Of a stretch of 64,000 nt of DNA, positions 20,589 to 26,942 are shown piece by piece. The notes beneath the pieces are model-generated. The model searched no databases and was not told the DNA's origin. It worked only from the letters and a program-made list of their open reading frames with translations. This DNA is from JAIBJN01 sp963811635 (GTDB taxonomy: Bacteria; Actinomycetota; Thermoleophilia; Gaiellales; Gaiellaceae). The DNA lies in the NCBI GenBank assembly GCA_963811635.1, contig CAWESB010000017.1:1-64000 (forward strand). Reading direction: 5' to 3'. How positions within the stretch are numbered: position 1 is the stretch's first letter; each line of letters starts with the position of its first letter. The position numbers and the translations under genes were made by a program.

Positions 20589-21149
20589 TCAAGCGGCCAC
20601 GCCCAGGCCGAGGAAGCGCGCGGCCTCCCCCAGGACCTCGTCCTCGAGCCGGATCGTCCTGATGTCCTCGAGGCGTAGCGGCGCGCGCAGCGCGCGGTCG
20701 AAGAGCGTCACGTTCGCCCACTGGGACTCGAACGTCGACCACCAGCGAAGGCCGACGGCGTCCTGGTGCCTGGCGTAGAGCGTGCTCGCGTCCGCCTGGG
20801 TCCTCGCCCGCTCATGCGTGGCCAGGAGAGACGGTCGCAGCTTCTCCGCCGCCAGGACGAGCGGCTCGTCCAGGTTGAGCAGCCGCGTGCCGTCAGGGAG
20901 CTCGAGGGCCGCGAGCGCGAGCGGCAGCCCTCCCCGGACGAGGTCGGGCGCGGCGATCTTCGTGCCGACGAGGGGCGCCAGCTGCTCGACGACGGTCGAC
21001 AGCGGCTCCTCGGAGACGTACAGACAGCCGTAGTGCTGCGGCGCGTCGTGCCGGCCGTCTCCCTGCAGCATCCGCGGGAACCAGAGTGCTCCTCCCCGCG
21101 CCTCGGCGTCCACCGAGCGATCCCAGGGGAAGCAGCGGAAGAGGATCAA
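20589..21149 (-). CDS. RES-domain toxin of a Xre-RES toxin-antitoxin pair
   Basis: 186 residues; RES-domain toxins degrade NAD+ or modify targets with ADP-ribose. TTG 21149 overlaps the antitoxin stop (TTGA), giving MILFRCFPWDRSVDAEARGGALWF. Seen are an Arg near the N-terminus, YGCLYVSEEPLSTVVEQ (the E-S part of the RES motif), and a C-terminal LRWWSTFESQWANVTLF. Upstream in-frame codons read antisense antitoxin sequence and are rejected. Its partner and order (antitoxin first) match known Xre-RES loci. Confidence 0.83.
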   Translation of the reverse strand: MILFRCFPWDRSVDAEARGGALWFPRMLQGDGRHDAPQHYGCLYVSEEPLSTVVEQLAPLVGTKIAAPDLVRGGLPLALAALELPDGTRLLNLDEPLVLAAEKLRPSLLATHERARTQADASTLYARHQDAVGLRWWSTFESQWANVTLFDRALRAPLRLEDIRTIRLEDEVLGEAARFLGLGVAA

Positions 21150-21478
21150 GCGAACGACCCGGCCCGCTCCTGACGCAGCGCCGCGAGGACCTCCTGCGTC
21201 TCCCCCGCCCTGATCACGTCGATCGGACGGCGGTTCCGCAGGTGGGGATTCAGGCCGAAGAGCCAGCGCTCGGCCGTCTCGGGCCGGTACAGGCGAAGCA
21301 GGAACGACATCGTCAGCTCCAGCAGGTCGAGCCGCTCGGCGTTGTCCGGGTCGATGCCCTGGCCGCGCTTCCAGCGGCTCACCTGGGCGGGGCTGACGCC
21401 GAGCGCCTCGGCCAGCCGCCGCTGGGAGCGGAAATCTTCGCTGAGCGCCTCGACCTTGAGCGCCGTCGCGACCGGCAT
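21146..21478 (-). CDS. Xre/MbcA/ParS-type antitoxin
   Basis: 110 residues. HTH: RRLAEALGVSPAQVSRWKRG; C-terminal toxin-binding part: ERWLFGLNPHLRNRRPIDVI, the typical end of this antitoxin family. It precedes and overlaps the RES toxin. A perfect inverted repeat lies 13 bases upstream of its ATG, fitting autoregulation. Confidence 0.85.
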   Translation of the reverse strand: MPVATALKVEALSEDFRSQRRLAEALGVSPAQVSRWKRGQGIDPDNAERLDLLELTMSFLLRLYRPETAERWLFGLNPHLRNRRPIDVIRAGETQEVLAALRQERAGSFA

Positions 21479-21491
21479 GCCCGGACTCTAG

Positions 21492-21510
21492 CGCAACAAA
21501 AAGTGTTGCG
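21492..21510. promoter_or_regulatory. Operator-like inverted repeat before the antitoxin
   Basis: CGCAACA-AAAAG-TGTTGCG is a perfect 7-bp inverted repeat, extendable with one mismatch. It lies between the antitoxin and the divergent glycoside-hydrolase-like gene and may control both. Confidence 0.6.
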
Positions 21511-21524
21511 TTAGCCCCACGGAT

Positions 21525-22762
21525 ATGCTTGCGAAGGGCCCTGGGAGGAAATACCGTGCCCGAACCACGATGCTGCTCGAGCCCCTCGACCCGAACGAAC
21601 AATTCCGTAACAGGCGCCGGCAGTCTCGTCGTCGCAGGACGATCCGGAGGGTCCTCCTGCTCGGCGTCGTCGCCTGCGCTGCGGCTGTCTCGGCACTCGG
21701 GATGACCTTCCTCACCGGCGCGAGAAGCAAGGCGCCGTCCGCCGGCGGCTCTCCGTCCGCGCCGGGGACGACGTCAACCGCTCCGGCCAAGCCGGAGCCC
21801 GTTCCGCTGCCCAGCGAGATCCGCGGCGTCCACGTGACGGCCGCACTCGCCTCGCTGAATGGCAAGCTCGACGAGTACCTCTCGCTCACCGGCTCGGGCC
21901 TGACGGCGCTCGAGCTCGACGTCAAGGACGAGAACGGCGAGGTCGGCTTCCGCAAAGGCGCTCCCCGCTCGCGCGGACGATCGGCGCGGCGCAGCCCTTC
22001 TACGACGCGAAGCAGGCGGCGCAGAAGGCCGCGGACGCCGGCGTCTACCTGATCGGGCGGGTCGTCGTCTTCGAGGATCCGATGCTCGCCGGCAGCCGGC
22101 CCCGGATGGCGATCCAGCGCAGCGGGGGCGGCGTGTGGACGAACAGCGCGGGCCTCGCCTGGACGAATCCGTACGACAAGCGGGTCTGGAAGTACAACGT
22201 CGACATCGCGGTCGCAGCGGCGAAGGCGGGCTTCGACGAGATCATGTTCGACTACGTCCGCTTCCCGACCGACGGCGACATCTCCGCGGCGGTGTTCGCC
22301 GGGAAGCGCAAGGAGCGGAAGGTCGTCACGATCTCCGAGTTCGCCAAGTACGCCCGCTCTCGCCTCGAGCCGCTCGGCGTCCGCGTCTCGGCCGCGGTCT
22401 TCGGTCTCACCGCGACCCGCGAGATGGGGATCGGCCAGAAGCCGCGTGAGCTGGCGCAGAGCCTCGACGTCATCTACCCGATGGTCTATCCCTCCCACTT
22501 CGGGCCCGGCGAGTACTCGCTGGACGACCCGAACGCCGTCCCCGGCGTCACCGTCGCGCGCGCCCTGCACGACTTCCGCCGTGCGCTTCGGGGCCGCGAG
22601 ACGGTGCTCGTCCCCTGGCTCCAGGACTTCTCGCTCGGGCGCGACTACAGCCTCGAGGACGTCCAAGCGCAGATCCTCGCCGCCCGCGACGCGAAGGCCG
22701 GCGGCTTTCTCCTCTGGAACCCGACGGGCACCTACACTGACGGCACCCTGACTGGACCCTAG
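21525..22762 (+). pseudogene. Putative glycoside hydrolase (DUF4015 type), apparent one-base frameshift
   Basis: The first frame (from ATG 21525 or 21570) gives a basic N-terminus, a membrane anchor or signal helix (VLLLGVVACAAAVSALG), a Pro/Ser/Thr linker and the domain start EIRGVHVTAALASL...LTALELDVKDENGEVGF. Around 21955-21966 (CCCC run 21963-21966) the homology moves to another frame. That frame reads SPLARTIGAAQPFYDAKQ, VYLIGRVVVFEDPML, then FDEIMFDYVRFPTDG and VIYPMVYPSHFGPGEY to the stop at 22762. One missing base explains it. Both halves are well conserved in character, so assembly error is as likely as decay. If intact it would be an anchored extracellular TIM-barrel hydrolase of unknown substrate. 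Confidence 0.75.
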
Positions 22763-22789
22763 GCGCCGAGCCGAGTTCCACAGAGATGC

Positions 22790-22814
22790 CCACAGACCCG
22801 CTCGGGATCTGTGG
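22790..22814 (+). terminator. Hairpin after the glycoside-hydrolase-like gene
   Basis: CCACAGA (22790-22796) pairs with TCTGTGG (22808-22814), with a further CCC/GGG inside. It lies 27 bases after the stop. There is no T-run. Confidence 0.4.
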
Positions 22815-22827
22815 AAAATGTGGAAAA
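22810..22827. repeat. Two abutting TGTGGAAAA 9-mers, DnaA-box-like
   Basis: TGTGGAAAA occurs at 22810-22818 and again at 22819-22827. Its complement TTTTCCACA is one base from the consensus DnaA box TTATCCACA. The 301-base gap 22763-23063 holds these repeats, the hairpin above and an A/T-rich patch near 23010, and no gene that I can see. Confidence 0.4.
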
Positions 22828-23063
22828 ATGAACTTTCCGCAAATTGCGGGGAACCTGATTTGGAAGTCCTTGCGCAACCCTGCCGACCTCTCTAGATTCC
22901 CCCTTGCGCCGAGCACGGAGCGCGAGTAGGTCGAAGCCCCACCGGGCGGCCGTAGGCGGAAGCCGAAAGTTGGTCGGAGGGGTGGACGAAAGCGAAACCG
23001 GCTCGGCGAATTTTTTTTGGTCCAACGCCGTGACCGCGCTCGAGGCCGTAGACTCGCCTCCCG

Positions 23064-23265
23064 ATGGCGTTCCCCCCTCGCCCACCAGCGTTCAGCCCGG
23101 GGTTTCAGTCATTCCTCTGGGCGGTCGTGCTCGGCGGCTACGTCTGGATCGGGCTGCTTGCGATCGGCATCGGCGGCGGCAGCGCCTTTCTCTTCGGGCT
23201 GGTTTCCGCCGTGCCTGGTCTTCTTCTTCGTCCGCCTCCGCGGCGAGGACCAGCTCAGGCGCTAG
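23064..23265 (+). CDS. Small two-helix membrane protein, apparent frameshift
   Basis: From ATG 23064 the frame gives FQSFLWAVVLGGYVWIGLL and a second helix AFLFGLVSAV. The natural ending, VFFFVRLRGEDQLRR and a stop at 23265, is in the next frame. One extra base near 23214-23218 would join them. The protein would be about 66 residues, with two membrane spans and a basic tail. Function unknown. Confidence 0.4.
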
Positions 23266-23509
23266 CGCACAGGGCGAGCGCGACGTCGGCGTCGCGCGGG
23301 CTGGCCAGCGCACCGACGAGGAAGTCCGCCAGTTCGCAGCCGAGCTCGTGCTCGAGACGGAGCCGGCCGCTCGGGCCGTCGGCGCTCGCCAGACGGTCGA
23401 GCACGGCGAAATGGCGTAGGAGCCGAGGCGCGCCGCGGCCGTGGAAGTCGCTTGCCGATGCGGCGTCCATGCCCTCTCGGTATCGGCGCGCCTCGGCTCC
23501 CCGCTCCAT
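23255..23509 (-). CDS. Hypothetical protein, 84 residues
   Basis: Not recognised. A mainly helical composition (LLRHFAVLDRLASADG, HELGCELADFLVGALAS) and GC-rich third positions make it plausible as coding. It lies 27 bases after the next reverse-strand gene and its 3' end overlaps the small membrane gene by 11 bases. An internal Met at 23470 is an alternative start. Confidence 0.45.
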   Translation of the reverse strand: MERGAEARRYREGMDAASASDFHGRGAPRLLRHFAVLDRLASADGPSGRLRLEHELGCELADFLVGALASPRDADVALALCASA

Positions 23510-23536
23510 CCCTGGCGCGAGGGAGGGAGGCTCCAG

Positions 23537-24154
23537 TTACGGCTCCACGGACGTGTCGCCGGTGCGGACGACCGTCCGCTCGTCGTCGACGACGTCCTCG
23601 CTGCGGTAGTGGTGTACCTCCTCGTCGGGCACGACCGTCTCGCGGTCGACCAGGCGCGTTCGCGGCCCCCTCGTGTCGAACGTGAACGCGAAGACGATGC
23701 CCAGGCCGAAGGCGAGGACGCCCTGGAAGAGGATCAGGTCCTCGGCGACTCCACCGAGGCCGATGTCGCGGATCCAGCCGGCGACCTGTTCGCCCTCGTC
23801 CGTGTCCGTCGGCCTCGTGGCGACGAGGATGCCCCCGACCGCGATCAGCGTCGGCAGGAACGCGAGGAAGAAGACGCCCGGACTGATGATCGGGGCGCCC
23901 CACTTCGTCCAGCCGCCGAGGAGCTGCGACAGGCCCAGGCAGACGCCGGCACCGACAAGGATGCCCATGGCGGCCCAGTACTCCCCGGTCGAGCCGAGAT
24001 CGAACTGGGTCGCGAGCCACACCAGGAAGCCGGCCGCCGCGACGCCCAGGAGCGTCGTCAGGCCCCGCACGACCGGTGGGCTCGCCCAGACGTGCTCTCG
24101 CTCGACCGTCGTCTCCGCGGCGACCACGGTGTCGTCGTTTCGTCTCCGGAACAT
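23537..24154 (-). CDS. Four-helix membrane protein
   Basis: 205 residues; ATG 24154 is preceded by GAGGTGAG. Cytoplasmic-looking MFRRRNDDTVV start, then four hydrophobic segments (VVRGLTTLLGVAAAGFLVWL; YWAAMGILVGAGVCLGLSQL; PGVFFLAFLPTLIAVGGILV; LILFQGVLAFGLGIVFAF) and an acidic tail rich in Asp, Glu and Val. No family recognised and no catalytic motif seen. Confidence 0.7.
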   Translation of the reverse strand: MFRRRNDDTVVAAETTVEREHVWASPPVVRGLTTLLGVAAAGFLVWLATQFDLGSTGEYWAAMGILVGAGVCLGLSQLLGGWTKWGAPIISPGVFFLAFLPTLIAVGGILVATRPTDTDEGEQVAGWIRDIGLGGVAEDLILFQGVLAFGLGIVFAFTFDTRGPRTRLVDRETVVPDEEVHHYRSEDVVDDERTVVRTGDTSVEP

Positions 24155-24224
24155 GCTCAGCTCACCTCGCTGCGTCGTTTCCGCAGGACGTTGTGCCCGT
24201 TCGCGGGCCTCCTGTAACGCCTCC

Positions 24225-24827
24225 CTACGCGGCCAGGTCGCGGCGGCCGGCGTCGAACGCGCCTGAGAACAGCTCGTCCCGGAACGCGGACAGCGCCTGC
24301 TCGCGGTCCCACGCGAAGATGTGCTCCACGACGCCGACGCGGCGATCGTTGTAGAAGGGCACATCGACGTGCTCGCGGCTGACGACGTTGACGCTCGTAT
24401 GGGCGCACGTCGGGCACTCGACGGCCAGTCCGAGCTCCTCCCCGCCCCCGGAGAGGACGCGGAAGGCGGAGGGCGTCACCGGCCGCGGGCGCTCCTCGGG
24501 GTAGCAGAAGAAGCTCCAGGGCCAGTCGCCGGACTGGATCCGGCGCGCTGCCAGGTCGAGCAGCTCGAGGGCGACCGACTCGACCCGAGCGGTCATCAGG
24601 TTGAGGAAGGTCGAGTCCGAGCCGGCGAGCGGGGCCCAGTCGAGCTCCTCGTGAGTCACGAGGCCGGCGTGCTCGTCCCCGCAGTCACACGCGAAGGTGA
24701 TCTGGAAGACCGCGGGGCGCTCCGCTCCGGGCAGGCGCTCGAGGACGCGGAAGCGCGAGAGCGGCAGCTTGACCTCGCCTCGCGCCGGGCACGCGAAGGT
24801 GTACCGCCCGGTGAGCTGGTCGTACAT
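24225..24827 (-). CDS. Cysteine-containing protein of unknown function
   Basis: About 200 residues from ATG 24827 (GTG 24851 is possible; a GGAGG lies upstream of it). Cysteine pairs in TFACP, FACDCGDEH and VECPTCAHTS suggest zinc ribbons in the N- and C-terminal parts. The middle is Trp-rich (IQSGDWPWSFFCYPEERPRP). The C-terminus reads HIFAWDREQALSAFRDELF. It lies 50 bases after apt on the same strand. Not recognised as a named family. Confidence 0.65.
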   Translation of the reverse strand: MYDQLTGRYTFACPARGEVKLPLSRFRVLERLPGAERPAVFQITFACDCGDEHAGLVTHEELDWAPLAGSDSTFLNLMTARVESVALELLDLAARRIQSGDWPWSFFCYPEERPRPVTPSAFRVLSGGGEELGLAVECPTCAHTSVNVVSREHVDVPFYNDRRVGVVEHIFAWDREQALSAFRDELFSGAFDAGRRDLAA

Positions 24828-24877
24828 CGGACTCGGATTATGTATCGGCACGGAGGACGGGCCTCCGTACCGGTTTG

Positions 24878-25402
24878 TTACTCCGAGTACTTGATCAGCG
24901 AGCAGACGTCGTAGCCCTCGAGCTTCTCGCGGCCGCTGAGGAACTCGAGCTCGATCACGAACGCCAGGCCGACGACCGTACCGCCGAGCTGCTCGACCAG
25001 GTCGATCTTCGCCTTCGCCGTGCCTCCCGTCGCCAGGAGGTCGTCGTGGATGAGCACGCGGGCGCCGTCGGCGATCGCGTCCGCGTGGAGCTCGAGTGCG
25101 TCGAAGCCGTACTCGAGGGCGTACTTGGCGCTGATCGTGCGCCACGGGAGCTTCCCGGGCTTGCGCGCCGCAACGAAGCCACAACCCAGCCGGTAGGCGA
25201 GTGCCGCGCCGAGGATGAACCCACGCGCCTCCGCGCCCAGCACGACGTCGGGCTTGCGTGGCTCGGCGAACGCCGCCAGCTGCTCGACGGTCTCGTGCAG
25301 CGCCTCCGGGTCCGCGAGCAGCGGCATGATGTCCTTGAAGACGATCCCGCGCTTGGGAAAGTCCGGAATGTCCCGGATCTTCGACTCGAGGTCGACCGCC
25401 AT
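24878..25402 (-). CDS. apt: Adenine phosphoribosyltransferase
   Basis: Purine salvage: adenine plus PRPP to AMP. 174 residues; IRDIPDFPKRGIVFKDI is the classic N-terminus, EARGFILGAALAY the base-binding region, and VLIHDDLLATGGTAKA the PRPP loop. ATG 25402 overlaps the stop of the MerR gene (TGATG), so translation is coupled. Confidence 0.95.
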   Translation of the reverse strand: MAVDLESKIRDIPDFPKRGIVFKDIMPLLADPEALHETVEQLAAFAEPRKPDVVLGAEARGFILGAALAYRLGCGFVAARKPGKLPWRTISAKYALEYGFDALELHADAIADGARVLIHDDLLATGGTAKAKIDLVEQLGGTVVGLAFVIELEFLSGREKLEGYDVCSLIKYSE

Positions 25403-26097
25403 CACGACCGCGGAACGATACCGCGGAGCGCGCGCCAGAAGAGGAGGTTCGAGAGCTCCTGGGAGAGAGCGGCCAGCGTCTCGAGGTTCTCGAGGCCCGC
25501 GTGGCGCTTCTCGGGGTTCGGCGAGCGGAGCTCCGGGGCGACGATCCGCTCGAGCAGGTCCGCCTCGTTGTCGGCCCAGCGCCTGAAGGTGGCGAGGTTC
25601 CTCGCCGCGACGCCGTAGCGGGCCAGGCGCGCGCAGGCGCCGGCCACGTCCACGTCGCGCTCGGGAAAGCGCTTGTCGCCGTCGACCGCCCGCGGCTCGA
25701 CGAGCCCGTACTCCTCCAGCTCGCGGACGAACGCCGCGTCGACGCCGGCGCGCTCGCACAGCGTGGCGAGGTCAACGTCGTCCTCGGGCACCTGGAGCCC
25801 GGCAGAGCGGGCGCGCTCGCGTCGGCGGGGCGCGCCTGCCGCCAGCTCCTGCCGGATAACGCGCAGGGGCAGGAACTCGTCGCGCTGAAGCCGGAGAATC
25901 GTCTCGAGGCGCTCGACGTCGTCCTCGGTGAAGAGCCGGTAGCCGCCCTGGGTCCGGCGCGGCGCGAGGAGGCCCTGGTCCTCGAGGTAGCGGATCTTCG
26001 AGATGGAGATGTCCGGGAACTCCTCGCGAAGCCTGCTGCAGACCGCGCCGATCGTGAGCGGCCGGCCCGGCCCGATGTCCGCTGCTGCCGTCGCCAT
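25402..26097 (-). CDS. ftsR: MerR-family regulator, FtsR/Rv1828 type
   Basis: 231 residues; winged-helix HTH TIGAVCSRLREEFPDISISK, then IRYLEDQGLLAPRRTQGGYR and FTEDDVERLETILRLQRDE. The start MATAAADIGPG follows the FHA gene by 8 bases. An FHA gene followed by this MerR gene is the conserved garA-Rv1828 order of actinobacteria, where the regulator acts on ftsZ expression. The symbol is given on that synteny and the long C-terminal half (DLATLCERAGVDAAFVRELE). Confidence 0.78.
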   Translation of the reverse strand: MATAAADIGPGRPLTIGAVCSRLREEFPDISISKIRYLEDQGLLAPRRTQGGYRLFTEDDVERLETILRLQRDEFLPLRVIRQELAAGAPRRRERARSAGLQVPEDDVDLATLCERAGVDAAFVRELEEYGLVEPRAVDGDKRFPERDVDVAGACARLARYGVAARNLATFRRWADNEADLLERIVAPELRSPNPEKRHAGLENLETLAALSQELSNLLFWRALRGIVPRS

Positions 26098-26105
26098 GGT
26101 TGTCG

Positions 26106-26576
26106 TCAGCTCTCCAGGAAGGTCAGCTTGTACTTGCCGATCTGGACCTCGTCCCCGTCCTCGAGCTTTGCGCTCTCGACGCGCCGCCGGTTCACGTACG
26201 TGCCGTTGAGGCTGCCCTCGTCGTGGAGGGTGAAGCCGTCGGCAGCCTTTGTGACCACGGAGTGGCGGCGCGAGACGGTGACGTCGTCGAGGAAGATGTC
26301 GCACTCGGGCCCCCGCCCCAGCGAGGTGCGGTCGCGCTCGAGGGCGAACGTCTCACCCGCGCGCCCGCCGCCGGAGCGGACGACGAGCGCCGGCCCCTCG
26401 ATCCGCAGCTCGGCGAGCGAGAGGCCGTCGTCCTCGGACTCTTCATTGGGTGTGAAGGTCATGGTCGTGTGGGCGCCGCCCTGCTCCTCGCGGATCAGGA
26501 GCGCGCCGCACTTCGAGCAGTAGTTGGCAGCCTCGGGGTTCTGGAAGCCGCACTCCGGGCAGTGGACGTAGGTCAC
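26106..26576 (-). CDS. garA: FHA-domain protein with N-terminal zinc ribbon, GarA/OdhI-like
   Basis: 156 residues. A zinc ribbon with two CxxC pairs (HCPECGFQN, YCSKCGALL), then a threonine pair (HTTMTFTP) where GarA/OdhI is phosphorylated by Pkn kinases, then an FHA domain: TSLGRGPECDIFLDD, VSRRHSVV, LHDEGSLNGTYVN. GarA controls 2-oxoglutarate use; in mycobacteria no zinc ribbon precedes it. It overlaps the upstream gene by 4 bases. Confidence 0.78.
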   Translation of the reverse strand: MTYVHCPECGFQNPEAANYCSKCGALLIREEQGGAHTTMTFTPNEESEDDGLSLAELRIEGPALVVRSGGGRAGETFALERDRTSLGRGPECDIFLDDVTVSRRHSVVTKAADGFTLHDEGSLNGTYVNRRRVESAKLEDGDEVQIGKYKLTFLES

Positions 26577-26848
26577 TGCTCGGCCGCGTCGAGCTCCTCG
26601 TCCGTCGGGGGCGGCGCCTTCGAGGCGAGGATCGCCGCCAGCTTGTCGACGTCGATCTCGTGCAGGGGGCTCTCCTCCTCCCCAACCTGCTTCTGGAGGC
26701 GCGCCTGGAGCTCGGCTCGAAGGATGTCGATCTTGCCGTGCAGGAGGCGGCGCTCGTAGGACACCTTGTGCTCTTGGACCATGAGCTCGCGGATCAGGTC
26801 GCGAAGCTCCTGGTCGGACAGGGCTCCAAGATCAGGAAGTGCTTCCAC
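26573..26848 (-). CDS. RsiG-like protein (c-di-GMP-binding anti-sigma type)
   Basis: 91 residues from GTG 26848 (VEALPDLGALSDQELRDLI). It is a helical hairpin: MVQEHKVSYERRLLHGKID reads E-x3-S-x2-R-x3-H-x3-D, the signature by which Streptomyces RsiG binds c-di-GMP (E-x3-S-x2-R-x3-Q-x3-D), with H for Q. RsiG holds sigma WhiG. Single-motif RsiG that dimerises is known from deep actinobacteria. No whiG is visible here. It ends with a 4-base overlap into the FHA gene. The assignment rests on the motif and length. Confidence 0.68.
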   Translation of the reverse strand: MEALPDLGALSDQELRDLIRELMVQEHKVSYERRLLHGKIDILRAELQARLQKQVGEEESPLHEIDVDKLAAILASKAPPPTDEELDAAEQ

Positions 26849-26942
26849 GCGGCAACTCCAGAGTCGGGGACGGCGGGCGACCACACAGTAAACCAGCTAG
26901 GCGCCCATCCATCAACCTCGACTTGAGGGTTTTGGCCGCGGC

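Noticed and set aside
22763..23063. Chromosome origin
   Set aside because: Only two DnaA-like boxes and no dnaA, dnaN or gyrase genes nearby.
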